Positions 1-6,360 of a stretch of DNA of 64,000 bases are shown here, one piece after another (within the stretch, counting starts at the first letter, position 1; the number at the start of each line of letters is the position of its first letter). The translations under genes and the position numbers were made by a program. The DNA lies in contig NZ_JAPDPC010000001.1 of the NCBI RefSeq assembly GCF_026283945.1, forward strand, positions 2,294,001 through 2,358,000. The letters are read 5' to 3'. Under the pieces are notes generated by a model. It searched no databases and had not been told where the DNA came from. It saw only the letters and a program-made list of their open reading frames with translations. Source of the DNA: Dyella humicola (lineage in GTDB: Bacteria > Pseudomonadota > Gammaproteobacteria > Xanthomonadales > Rhodanobacteraceae).

Positions 1-618
1 GATGCTGCACAAGTCATACTTTCCCTAGGTTTCCGATATATTTTTCGTCAGTGGTTCACGGATGCTGTTCGCTCGAGAAATGAACGATACTTGGCGGTTC
101 GGCTGTTCGACGCCAATTTGAAACAGTTGCGTCGCTTTGTTTTGGAGGATTCAAATTCGGACAAGTTCGAAATTGCGATCGCAGCACTTGCGTTTATGAG
201 CGGCTTCAGCCCTGGGATGACGTTGGAAACAAGTGCTCCGGATATCGTAGTTTCGACGCCGACAGGACGTCTTGTGTTAGTCGAGTGCACAATTAAGACG
301 TCGGATGTGCACTTAAAAATCGGGAAGCTAGTCGATCGTCGTGAGGCCTTGCGCAAGGCCCTCCAAGGCGACGGACGTCAGGTTTCACTTCTGTCCGTTC
401 TCGTGTGCCAAAGCTCGAGGGAAAACGTCGCCGCGGAAGACCGAGAGCTTGCGCAGAAAGGAATACTTTTGCTTTGTCGCGAGGATCTCCAGACGCATTT
501 GGACGGTGCCCTGCACGCGCCGATCGATCCGGACCAAATGTATAAGGACGCTCTGGATCACTTGATGCTCCTTAGTAGGCCGACCTCGACGCCTTCGACG
601 AGCGGGGATCTGTTTTGA
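1..618 (+). CDS. C-terminal part of an unknown protein, possible PD-(D/E)XK-like fold
   Basis: The reading frame is open from the first base of the window, so the start lies outside and 205 residues are visible. The stop is TGA at 616-618. The middle of the visible part reads SAPDIVV, then LVLVECTIK about 15 residues later. An acidic residue followed by a beta strand ending in E-x-T is reminiscent of PD-(D/E)XK nucleases such as restriction or defence enzymes, but the usual lysine is replaced by threonine. No other domain is recognised. Codon use is less GC-biased than in the chromosomal genes further right, which suggests acquired DNA. The nuclease idea is only a motif impression; that the frame is coding is fairly safe. 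Confidence 0.6.
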   Translation, partial: DAAQVILSLGFRYIFRQWFTDAVRSRNERYLAVRLFDANLKQLRRFVLEDSNSDKFEIAIAALAFMSGFSPGMTLETSAPDIVVSTPTGRLVLVECTIKTSDVHLKIGKLVDRREALRKALQGDGRQVSLLSVLVCQSSRENVAAEDRELAQKGILLLCREDLQTHLDGALHAPIDPDQMYKDALDHLMLLSRPTSTPSTSGDLF

Positions 619-1003
619 GCCGCCCATGTTGTCGAATGATTTAGCCGGCCCTACGTTGGATTGACATAACGTTTCCGCGGACCTTTGAAAGTGTCTAAAT
701 GGTCCGACATCCGGCCATCGTCTTCCGGCGCTCCGCCAGCTGAGTCGTGCGGATCTAGGCGCGTCCACTCGGGTCGCAAGCCTCATGGGCCAGTTGGTGC
801 TCGGTGTAGTCGAGGCGGAAGAGTAGGGTGATTGGCCCGTGTTATCGGGGAGGGCTAAGCTTCATGGGCCAGCGGTCGTCTCGCGCGCGTCAGGCTCTCG
901 ATTTCGAGGCGCCCGAACGGCAATCCTATTGGCCCGAGATGGATAAAGGCATTCGGACGCCGCGCGCGCCTCAAGCCTCGAATCCGTACATCTGCTGAAG
1001 AAG
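619..1003. other. Intergenic stretch, no supported gene
   Basis: No convincing gene is seen. An ATG-started frame of 44 codons runs from 864 to 998 on the + strand but has no recognisable product. A short minus-strand frame (971-1108, GTG start) ending in HLLQQMYGFEA has protein-like composition. Either could be real or a remnant. The stretch looks like decayed accessory DNA. Confidence 0.3.
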
Positions 1004-1297
1004 GTGCACTTGAAGTTCGTGCGCCCGCTCTGGTCCCATATGGAACTTGATCACCTTGTCGTCCGCACACAGGGCCGGTATGACTCGGCCAGAGATCAGG
1101 TGCGCCACTTAGAACAGGAAGTCGCACGCCAAACGGGCCAAGTCACAGCTTTGGAAAAGGCGCTCTCGGAGGCTTACGCAGCAGCGCCAGTAAAACGGAA
1201 GGGTTCTCTCGCTGCACCCAAGACCAGTATGAAACAGGGCCAACGAAAAGATGTCCCGGTACGCGCGCGGGTCGCCAACAAACGGTCTGGCAAGTAG
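1004..1297 (+). CDS. Small hypothetical protein with a predicted coiled coil
   Basis: A 97-codon frame from a GTG, with an in-frame ATG at 1040 as another possible start. Residues about 25-60 (DSARDQVRHLEQEVARQTG and onward) have the heptad character of a coiled coil. The C-terminal third is rich in lysine and arginine. No family is recognised. A weak competing frame lies on the other strand over its first third. Its position between a truncated gene and an orphan antitoxin fits accessory DNA. Confidence 0.35.
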   Translation: MHLKFVRPLWSHMELDHLVVRTQGRYDSARDQVRHLEQEVARQTGQVTALEKALSEAYAAAPVKRKGSLAAPKTSMKQGQRKDVPVRARVANKRSGK

Positions 1298-1352
1298 CTT
1301 GGGAGCAACAATCGCTATCAACGTGGCGATACACTGAGTTCCGCATTGCGGC

Positions 1353-1763
1353 GTGAGTACGGCGAAGGGTGCGCACCAGAATGATTACGCCATGATCCCG
1401 ACTCGTCTTTCTGAACAAGCGTTGGATCCGCTAGGGTTCACCGAGGCGGGTCGAGTGCAGAGCCATCGAGTACTTCGATGGTTTGGGCTTTCTGTGAATG
1501 AGCTGGAGTGCATGCTCGATCTCACGCGCGAACACAACGGTAATCCCGCCACCGCTGATCAGTTTGTTGTGAAATTGGCCTTCCTGGCAAACACCGTCAC
1601 TTCATGCTTCCAAAGCGAGGCAAAGAGCGCCGCCTGGTTTCGGGCCGTCAATCCATTACTGGGCGGGTTGTCTCCCATAGAGATGATTGCACATGGCCGA
1701 ATAAACCGCCTTGAGCGATGGATCGAGGGAGCGCTCCAATCTTTCAATGAGTATCCGATGTAG
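1353..1763 (+). CDS. ParS/MbcA/Xre-type antitoxin (DUF2384-like), orphan
   Basis: 136 residues from a GTG start. The C-terminal part, residues about 94-128, reads WFRAVNPLLGGLSPIEMI and continues to a helix. This matches the toxin-binding domain of the MbcA/ParS/Xre antitoxins (tryptophan, PN-P-L-GG-x-(S/T)P-x-E). The N-terminal half would be the helix-turn-helix part but is poorly conserved. Such antitoxins normally sit next to a RES-domain toxin and repress their own operon. No RES gene is visible on either side, so this is either a solitary antitoxin or a relic of a broken module. Family assignment is moderately sure; function without a partner is unknown. Confidence 0.6.
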   Translation: MSTAKGAHQNDYAMIPTRLSEQALDPLGFTEAGRVQSHRVLRWFGLSVNELECMLDLTREHNGNPATADQFVVKLAFLANTVTSCFQSEAKSAAWFRAVNPLLGGLSPIEMIAHGRINRLERWIEGALQSFNEYPM

Positions 1764-1885
1764 TCGAACAGAAATGCTTGCTTCGGCTCCAAGTTGGCTG
1801 GCCGCAATAGCACAGGTCTTCGACTGACGCGGCTCACATCTGCTGGCCACAATCACCGGTTTTGAGTGCCTAGCGACTGAAGGCG

Positions 1886-2015
1886 TTACATTCTCTGACT
1901 AAGGTTCATTTCGCCGGATGTAACGCAATCACTTAGCGGGGCGTAACGAAAACACCTGTTTCGGCTGGAACGAAGCCATGCCAGTGCCGTGCCAAGCCAG
2001 CTCCGGACCCGTTTA
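1886..2015. mobile_element. Relic of a filamentous-phage end left of dif site 1
   Basis: The bases just left of dif site 1 (about 1975-2015) align with the right end of prophage A (about 8298-8340). Both contain CCGTGCCAAG followed by CGGACC and GTTTA before the site. Read on the minus strand, the flank encodes LGTALAWLRS, identical to the tail that the circular form of phage A would add to its repressor, but shifted by one base. The left flank is therefore an old phage end rather than plain host DNA. The outer limit is not visible, so the left coordinate is a guess. Confidence 0.55.
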
Positions 2016-2382
2016 ATTTCGCATAATGTATAGACGTCGTACTTTCTGCGACAGCGAAATGCTGCTTGACGGCCTCGGCGTGAGCCGGGAATAGCCCGAC
2101 TGTTAGGGCGATTGCGGCAGCAATTTGCGCAAGTCGAAGCCACACCTTTCGGGCTTCTGGATTTCGAGCGCGTTCGGCTTCGATCAACGGGAGCCAGTGA
2201 GCTATTGACTCGCCAGTTGCTTCGCACATGCGCGCAACACTGTCTGCGTCGGGGTGCGAGCGAGCTGTTCTCCACCCACTGACTGCTTGTTTCGTGACGC
2301 GCAGTTTTGCTGCCAAATCCTTGTCCTGCTTGATGGAGCAGGCGTCAGCGTATTTGTCAAGCAATTTAATTGTTGCGTTCAC
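1933..2382 (-). CDS. Prophage A repressor, Xre-family HTH; C-terminus comes from outside the phage
   Basis: 149 residues from GTG at 2382. The first 75 residues carry an HTH (DLAAKLRVTKQAVSGWR), then MCEATGESIAHWLPLIEAER, and a hydrophobic segment near AAAIALTVGLFPAHA. The prophage B repressor (15781-16134) has the same layout. It is divergent from the early genes across 2383-2467, which holds palindromes and a promoter, so it should repress the phage early promoter. The gene runs through dif site 1 at 2016-2043, and its last roughly 25 codons lie in the flanking DNA. In a circular phage the tail would be different: residues after Asn124 would read MVRRALGTALAWLRS and so on, to about 153 residues. 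The role as repressor is inferred from fold, position and operators. Confidence 0.85.
   Translation of the reverse strand: MNATIKLLDKYADACSIKQDKDLAAKLRVTKQAVSGWRTARSHPDADSVARMCEATGESIAHWLPLIEAERARNPEARKVWLRLAQIAAAIALTVGLFPAHAEAVKQHFAVAESTTSIHYAKLNGSGAGLARHWHGFVPAETGVFVTPR
2016..2043 (+). other. dif-like att site 1 (left end of prophage A)
   Basis: The XerC-side arm ATTTCGCATAA (2016-2026) and central TGTATA (2027-2032) match the E. coli dif layout. The XerD-side arm GACGTCGTACT (2033-2043) is strongly diverged and is presumably the phage's own. One canonical arm plus one divergent arm is what a XerCD-integrated filamentous phage leaves at one junction. Confidence 0.85.
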
Positions 2383-2450
2383 GGTCTGAGACCCCTTGAC
2401 TGGAGAGTACGAGGGTACTTTACTCCGCCCTGAGTCTGAGAGTCTCAGAC
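2383..2450 (+). promoter_or_regulatory. Prophage A early promoter with palindromic operators
   Basis: On the + strand a -35 TTGACT (2396-2401) and a -10 TTTACT (2419-2424) are separated by exactly 17 bp. The spacer and first -10 base carry the palindrome AGTAC-GAGG-GTACT (2406-2419). Downstream lies the perfect palindrome GTCTGAGA-G-TCTCAGAC (2434-2450). A shorter GTCTGAGAC (2384-2392) abuts the repressor start. These sites could let the repressor block the early promoter and control itself. The operators differ from those of prophage B. Confidence 0.7.
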
Positions 2451-2467
2451 TGCCAAAGGGGCCATTC

Positions 2468-2587
2468 ATGACAGTTCTGGGCATCTCCTGTTTCGCCGTA
2501 GCTGTGTTCTGGGCCGGCTACCTCGTTCGTGGCCTCCGTGATCTGCATGTGTCCACTGCGCTCACTCTGGAAGGGGTGGGCGTTTGA
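2468..2587 (+). CDS. Small membrane protein, first early gene of prophage A
   Basis: 39 residues from ATG at 2468, with a good Shine-Dalgarno (AAAGGGG, 2455-2461) at the right distance. One N-terminal membrane segment (TVLGISCFAVAVFWAGYLV) is followed by a short basic tail. Prophage B has a counterpart of exactly the same length in the same place (15576-15695), sharing the FWAG, RDL and TL-x-GV positions. The stop overlaps the next gene by four bases. Conservation in two otherwise diverged phages supports a real gene; the role is unknown. Confidence 0.7.
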   Translation: MTVLGISCFAVAVFWAGYLVRGLRDLHVSTALTLEGVGV

Positions 2588-2724
2588 ACGCCGATCACGT
2601 TCTGCTTGCGTGCTGTGCGTATTTCATGGGCATGGTTACCGGCAATTTTGTGGGCATGTGGATGGTCGATTGGCTTCGGGCCGGTCGTCTGCGCAACAAG
2701 CGTCGCATGCGGGGCATCGCGTGA
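2584..2724 (+). CDS. Small membrane protein, second early gene of prophage A
   Basis: 46 residues from a TTG start that overlaps the previous stop (TTGA). A hydrophobic stretch (HVLLACCAYFMGMVTG) is followed by a basic end (RLRNKRRMRG). The stop overlaps the Rep start in GTGA. The chain of four-base overlaps suggests translational coupling. The gene at this position in prophage B (15379-15579) is acidic and soluble, so the slot is occupied by different proteins. The function is unknown. Confidence 0.55.
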   Translation: MNADHVLLACCAYFMGMVTGNFVGMWMVDWLRAGRLRNKRRMRGIA

Positions 2725-3800
2725 GCCGCCGTCCTGATGACGCTTTCGACTTTTCCCCGGTCGGGGTGGTGGAAAGGGTAGGGGGTGATGGCCCGAACAC
2801 TAACAGGGGCCAAAAGGGTGGGGTAACCGGCTTCGCCCTAGGAATCGACTGGCTGACGGTCACTTTCCCTTTGGCCCGTCTTGAAGAGTGCTCTGTTTTC
2901 GATCTGGCCACCGTGTGCGATTTCATTTTCGGCAGTGCGGCGGGTTTCAAGGTCATGCGCCCAACGGGCCGCAAATTTCAGTTTTACAACGACTATTGCG
3001 TGGTTCTCGACCGCGAGGATCAGCTCGCCGGCCGTATCTGTTTCGGCGGCAACAACGAGCGTATGCAGGTCGAGTTGACCGGTGCCGGCTGTCATTGGGT
3101 GCCGTCTTGGTCTTACGTGCATTTTCAGCTTGAGATTTTGTCGGCGCGTATCACGCGCTGCGACGTGGCGCTGGATGATTTTCAGGGTGTCGCGCTGGAT
3201 CTTCATGAGTTGGAAGCCCAGGCAAAGGCCGGTCTTTTCAAGGCCAATGGTCGTCCTCCCAAGACGCGGTTTATCGACGACCACGGCAACGGCACTGGCT
3301 GCACGCTGTATGTAGGGAAGAAGGGCCACAAAGAGTTGTGCGTCTATGAGAAAGGCAAAGCGCTGAAGGATGAGACGTCGCCCTGGCTGCGGGTGGAGCA
3401 GAGGTTCTATGGGAAGCACGTCGGGGAAGAGAACGCGGCAGGTGAGCGCGTGGGTTCTGGCCTGCCGCTCGATATCGTTCTTCATCCGCTCCGTTACTTC
3501 CGTGCGGCCCATGAGTATTTGGCTGAGTTGTGTGACCGCTGCGGGATTCTGGATGTCGCCAACAAGTTGAAGGTGGTGAAGGCGAAGGTCGAGGCGACCG
3601 TTTCCGCTGCTGTTAAGTGGTTCAAGACGCAAGCGGGCTCGTCACTGAATTTGTTTATGCAGGCCCTCGGCGATGACGCCGATGGCGTCCTGCGGAAAAA
3701 CCTGACGCGGGAGCCGCTGCCGTCGCGTTTCAAAGGTCTTGGTGCAGCGGAAAAACTACACGAACTAGTGAGGCACGAACTATGCCCCGTATCCATGTAA
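2721..3800 (+). CDS. Phage replication initiation protein (Rep_trans, pII-like), prophage A
   Basis: 359 residues from GTG at 2721, chosen because it overlaps the upstream stop by four bases. It should nick the phage double-stranded form and start rolling-circle replication. Family marks in order: GIDWLTVTFPL (about 40), FGGNNERMQVELTGAGCHWV (about 110), ARITRCDVALDDFQG (about 145, the acidic metal-site region of Rep_trans), then LYVGKKGHKELCVYEKG with Tyr-x-x-Gly, and LRVEQRFYG. The same blocks occur in the prophage B protein at 14321-15382 (IDYLTVTLPL, ARITRVDVAHDD, VYIGKNTGNQQLVVYEKG). The 3' end overlaps the ssDNA-binding gene by 19 bp. Confidence 0.92.
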   Translation: MSRRPDDAFDFSPVGVVERVGGDGPNTNRGQKGGVTGFALGIDWLTVTFPLARLEECSVFDLATVCDFIFGSAAGFKVMRPTGRKFQFYNDYCVVLDREDQLAGRICFGGNNERMQVELTGAGCHWVPSWSYVHFQLEILSARITRCDVALDDFQGVALDLHELEAQAKAGLFKANGRPPKTRFIDDHGNGTGCTLYVGKKGHKELCVYEKGKALKDETSPWLRVEQRFYGKHVGEENAAGERVGSGLPLDIVLHPLRYFRAAHEYLAELCDRCGILDVANKLKVVKAKVEATVSAAVKWFKTQAGSSLNLFMQALGDDADGVLRKNLTREPLPSRFKGLGAAEKLHELVRHELCPVSM

Positions 3801-4066
3801 AGGACACGAAAGTCCATGAGCGCACTTTCACCGGCAAAGATGGCAAACCCCAAATCATTCGCGAGCAGCGAGCTGCGGTCGATACAGGTGACGGCTACGA
3901 GCTGCCGTTCCGAGTCGGCCTCGGCCCGGTTGGGGCCGTCCATCCGGTGGGCACTTATGACATCGCCCCGGAGTGCTTCTCGCTCGGAAAGTACGGCGAT
4001 CTTGAGCTGTCGCGCTACGTGAAGCTTGTGCCGATCGCTGCGCCTGCGCCTGCGCTGTCGAAGTAA
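3782..4066 (+). CDS. Single-stranded DNA-binding protein (pV-like), prophage A
   Basis: 94 residues. It sits directly after Rep, overlapping it by 19 bp, where filamentous phages carry the pV protein that coats single-stranded genomes before export. The sequence is a short beta-rich domain (VHERTFTGKDGKPQIIREQ, then GTYDIAPECFSLGKYGDLEL and a basic strand). The prophage B protein at 14040-14324 has the matching block YGDIEVSRSYKLV versus YGDLELSRYVKLV. Position and this pairing make the assignment fairly sure. Confidence 0.85.
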   Translation: MPRIHVKDTKVHERTFTGKDGKPQIIREQRAAVDTGDGYELPFRVGLGPVGAVHPVGTYDIAPECFSLGKYGDLELSRYVKLVPIAAPAPALSK

Positions 4067-4087
4067 CCAGTTTGGGGAGCGTGGACG

Positions 4088-4288
4088 GTGAATGATCCTG
4101 TTTTTATGACGTGTGACCCTGCAAACGTGGACCCAACGTCGGGTGTTTGCTCGGTGCCGGTGTGGGTCACTCAGCCGTCCATGTTCCCTTCGTTAAGCGC
4201 CACTGATGGCGCAGCTATAGGTTTCGCGATATGTGCCTGCTGGGTCGCGGCCTATATGTCCAGAGCACTCCGGCAGGGAGGTGGTTGA
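4088..4288 (+). CDS. Small virion protein (pVII-like candidate), prophage A
   Basis: 66 residues from a GTG start. The first half is polar with two cysteines (MTCDPANVDPTSGVC). After QPSMFPSLSATDGAAIGFAI comes a membrane segment and a short basic tail. Prophage B encodes a relative at 13852-14040 with VFPSLSAADGQMIGFAI in the same place. It ends two bases before the coat-protein start. The pVII name rests on position in Xanthomonas-type phages only. Confidence 0.75.
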   Translation: MNDPVFMTCDPANVDPTSGVCSVPVWVTQPSMFPSLSATDGAAIGFAICACWVAAYMSRALRQGGG

Positions 4289-4289
4289 G

Positions 4290-4532
4290 ATGAGCAAGTT
4301 TCAGGGTTTCATGGCGCGCTGCGGCGCCAAGGCTTCGGGCCTGAAGAAGATCGCAATCAATGCCGTGGCGGCTTCGGCTGTCATCGGTGGTGCCGCTATG
4401 GCTGACGCCAGCGATCCGACTTCGACTTTCGTGTCCACGCTGGGCACGTATGCCGTCGATGTGGGCCTGCTGGCTGTGGCCGTGCTGGGCATCTACTACG
4501 GCAAGAAGCTGGTGGGCTACCTGAAGGTTTAA
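4290..4532 (+). CDS. Major coat protein (pVIII-like) precursor, prophage A
   Basis: 80 residues from ATG 4290. A basic N-terminus (SGLKKIAINAVAA) leads into a signal peptide ending AAMA. The predicted mature chain of about 42 residues has the classic layout of a filamentous coat protein: acidic N-terminal part (DASDPTSTF), one membrane helix (GLLAVAVLGIYYG) and a lysine-rich C-terminus (KKLVGYLKV) that would face the DNA. A hairpin terminator follows at once, which would boost coat-protein message over adhesin message. Confidence 0.88.
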   Translation: MSKFQGFMARCGAKASGLKKIAINAVAASAVIGGAAMADASDPTSTFVSTLGTYAVDVGLLAVAVLGIYYGKKLVGYLKV

Positions 4533-4547
4533 TTTCGGGTGGAGATT

Positions 4548-4575
4548 CCGGGGCTTCGGCCCCGGTGTTCTCTGG
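4548..4575 (+). terminator. Hairpin terminator after the coat gene of prophage A
   Basis: A 7-bp stem CCGGGGC / GCCCCGG closed by a TTCG tetraloop (4548-4565), followed by a short T-rich stretch. It lies between the major coat gene and the pIII-like gene, the place of the known attenuating terminator in filamentous phages. Prophage B has a much longer hairpin in the same place. Confidence 0.75.
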
Positions 4576-4583
4576 GGGTCTTT

Positions 4584-4664
4584 ATGGACATGTTGGGTTA
4601 TTGGGTCATTGTGGCGCTGCTGGGGTCTGCATGGATTTTGTTCGCACCATCCAACGACGATTGA
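4584..4664 (+). CDS. Tiny membrane protein (pIX-like candidate), prophage A
   Basis: 26 residues: one hydrophobic segment (LGYWVIVALLGSAWILFA) and a polar end PSNDD. It begins 19 bases after the terminator hairpin and overlaps the start of the pIII-like gene by 34 bases in another frame. Prophage B has a 19-residue counterpart (13407-13466) with a strong ribosome site. Filamentous phages of this type carry a very small tip protein (pIX) here, so a tip role is likely but not shown. Confidence 0.6.
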   Translation: MDMLGYWVIVALLGSAWILFAPSNDD

Positions 4665-6061
4665 CCGCGCCGCTACTCGTCGCGTTATTGGTGCTTGTTG
4701 GTGGAATCTTTGCGCCTAGGGTTGCAGACGCTGCTACGGCGTACCCGACCTACTCGGCCGCGCTGTCTCACTGTCAGTCGCTACTTCCACAGTTCTCTGC
4801 GGGTTCCACGTGCTCGAATACGAACACGCCGCCTTCGTCTTGCTACGTTTCGTTGCTGTACCCGAACGGCACTTTGTATAACTCGTACACCTATCCATGC
4901 ATCTCTGCCGGCAACCCGTGTTCAGGCGCGACGCCGTACCCGAATTTTCCCTATGGTGGCAAGGTCACTTCGGGTATGACGATCAGTATGCCGATGACGG
5001 ACCCGTCGAGCGGCGTCACCGTTCAATGTGGTTACACGGCCACGGCGTTAGGCCCTCCAATTGAGAACCAGTGGGGCAGTTGGCATACTCAGCTTTCGCT
5101 GACGGCGACGGGCAATCCTGCGGGCGGTGGCGGCACGCCCGGGCAGTTCTCGAACGCCAATGGCAGCACGCCTAACCCTGCACCGCCGAATCTCAATCCT
5201 GCGGCTCCGCCTCCGACAACGCCAACGCCGGGGCCTGACACATGCGGCGAGGTGAGTTGCGCGAACCCGAACACGGGGCAGGTGTGTTTTGCTGTGAACG
5301 GCTCTCCCACGTGCACGAATTTTCCGCCGTGGAATTCGGGCACGCCTTCGGGGGCGTGCGCTTCGTCCGGTGATTCGACGATCTGCGCGGGGACGCCTTC
5401 TGCTCCTTTGCCGCCGTCTTCGAATGTCCCTGATCCTGCGACATCGGCGACCGGCAACGATCGCTACACCGGTGCTGATCCGACGACGGGCACTAACTAC
5501 GGTGTCACCGTGGGCACGTACACGAACCCGGGCGGAACGCCTACAACGAGCGGTTCCAAGACAGGCGACACGACCCCTAAGAATCCGTCGTCGGGTTTGC
5601 CGGCTTCGTCGAGTACGGCGGCGTCGTCGTTTAGCGGCGGTGGCGATTGCAACTCGCCTCCGATTTGCTCGGGCGATGCGGCCATGTGCGGCACGGCGGA
5701 GGAAGAGTGGCACGCGATGTGCCAGGCCAAAACGGATCAGGAGAATATCGACAAGCATTTGGCCGGTGATGGCAACGGGCCTCCGACGCTTGCCGCCGAT
5801 GAGGCGAAGTACTCGCAGTCGAGCGTGTGGAGCCAGCCCAGTGTCGGTAACACCCAGGGCGATCAGGCGAATGCGGGCTCCTACAATCAGGGCGGGTTTG
5901 GCTATTCGCGGCAGTGTCCGTTACAGGATTTCAGTTTTACGTCGGTGCCATTCGTCGCCAAGCTTTCGTTGGGCTGCGGGGTGTTGGAGGCGGCTGGCGA
6001 CATCATTCTTGCGTTCGCGCTCTTTGCGGCGTACCAGATCACGAAGGGGAGTAACCGCTAA
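4631..6061 (+). CDS. pIII-like adhesin, prophage A
   Basis: 476 residues from ATG 4631, chosen because it gives a clean signal peptide (RRLTAPLLVALLVLVGG, cleaved near VADA). The protein sits at the virion tip and would bind the host pilus and Tol proteins. The N-terminal domain (to about residue 165) has paired cysteines. Then comes a low-complexity Pro/Gly/Thr linker, a second cysteine-rich domain (TCGEVSCANPNTGQVC), another linker with NPGG and KTGD, a C-terminal domain and a final membrane anchor (AAGDIILAFALFAAYQI). The whole plan recurs in prophage B. The stop overlaps the next start in TAATG. Confidence 0.85.
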   Translation: MDFVRTIQRRLTAPLLVALLVLVGGIFAPRVADAATAYPTYSAALSHCQSLLPQFSAGSTCSNTNTPPSSCYVSLLYPNGTLYNSYTYPCISAGNPCSGATPYPNFPYGGKVTSGMTISMPMTDPSSGVTVQCGYTATALGPPIENQWGSWHTQLSLTATGNPAGGGGTPGQFSNANGSTPNPAPPNLNPAAPPPTTPTPGPDTCGEVSCANPNTGQVCFAVNGSPTCTNFPPWNSGTPSGACASSGDSTICAGTPSAPLPPSSNVPDPATSATGNDRYTGADPTTGTNYGVTVGTYTNPGGTPTTSGSKTGDTTPKNPSSGLPASSSTAASSFSGGGDCNSPPICSGDAAMCGTAEEEWHAMCQAKTDQENIDKHLAGDGNGPPTLAADEAKYSQSSVWSQPSVGNTQGDQANAGSYNQGGFGYSRQCPLQDFSFTSVPFVAKLSLGCGVLEAAGDIILAFALFAAYQITKGSNR

Positions 6062-6351
6062 TGCCTGTGGTCGTTGCGTGGATTGGCGAAATGCTGCTGT
6101 CGGTAGTTGGTCAGATGGTGCTTTCCGCGCTTGTAAGTGTCGGTATCGGGTTCGCGGTGAACGCCGGAGCGACGGGCATTATTGATAGCACGGGCTTGCA
6201 GTCGATGTTGGGGCAGGCGGGTCCGCTTCTGGGGTGGGTTGGTGTGCTGCGTATTGACCAGTCGATGACTGTGATTCTTAGCGCGTGGGCAGGCCGCGCC
6301 ATTGTGGACGCCGCTCGCGTGCACATGACGTCTATGAAGAAATCGAGCTAA
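6061..6351 (+). CDS. DUF2523 family protein (pVI-like minor coat), prophage A
   Basis: 96 residues with three hydrophobic segments (roughly 2-35, 45-65, 70-85). DUF2523 proteins sit between the adhesin and Zot genes in inoviruses and are taken as the pVI counterpart at the adhesin end of the virion. The prophage B protein at 11751-12050 shares the ending pattern LGWVGxLxxDxxxTxIxSAxA. It starts on the last base of the adhesin gene and ends 9 bp before zot. Confidence 0.85.
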   Translation: MPVVVAWIGEMLLSVVGQMVLSALVSVGIGFAVNAGATGIIDSTGLQSMLGQAGPLLGWVGVLRIDQSMTVILSAWAGRAIVDAARVHMTSMKKSS

Positions 6352-6360
6352 GGGGGCGTT

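Noticed and set aside
855-1127. 90-codon minus-strand frame
   Set aside because: Arg/Pro-rich composition and overlap with two other weak frames; none of the three is convincing enough to prefer this one.
5048-5758. Long Arg-rich minus-strand frame in the pIII-like gene of prophage A
   Set aside because: It is antisense to a well-supported adhesin gene; the Arg-rich text is the mirror of its GC-biased linker codons.
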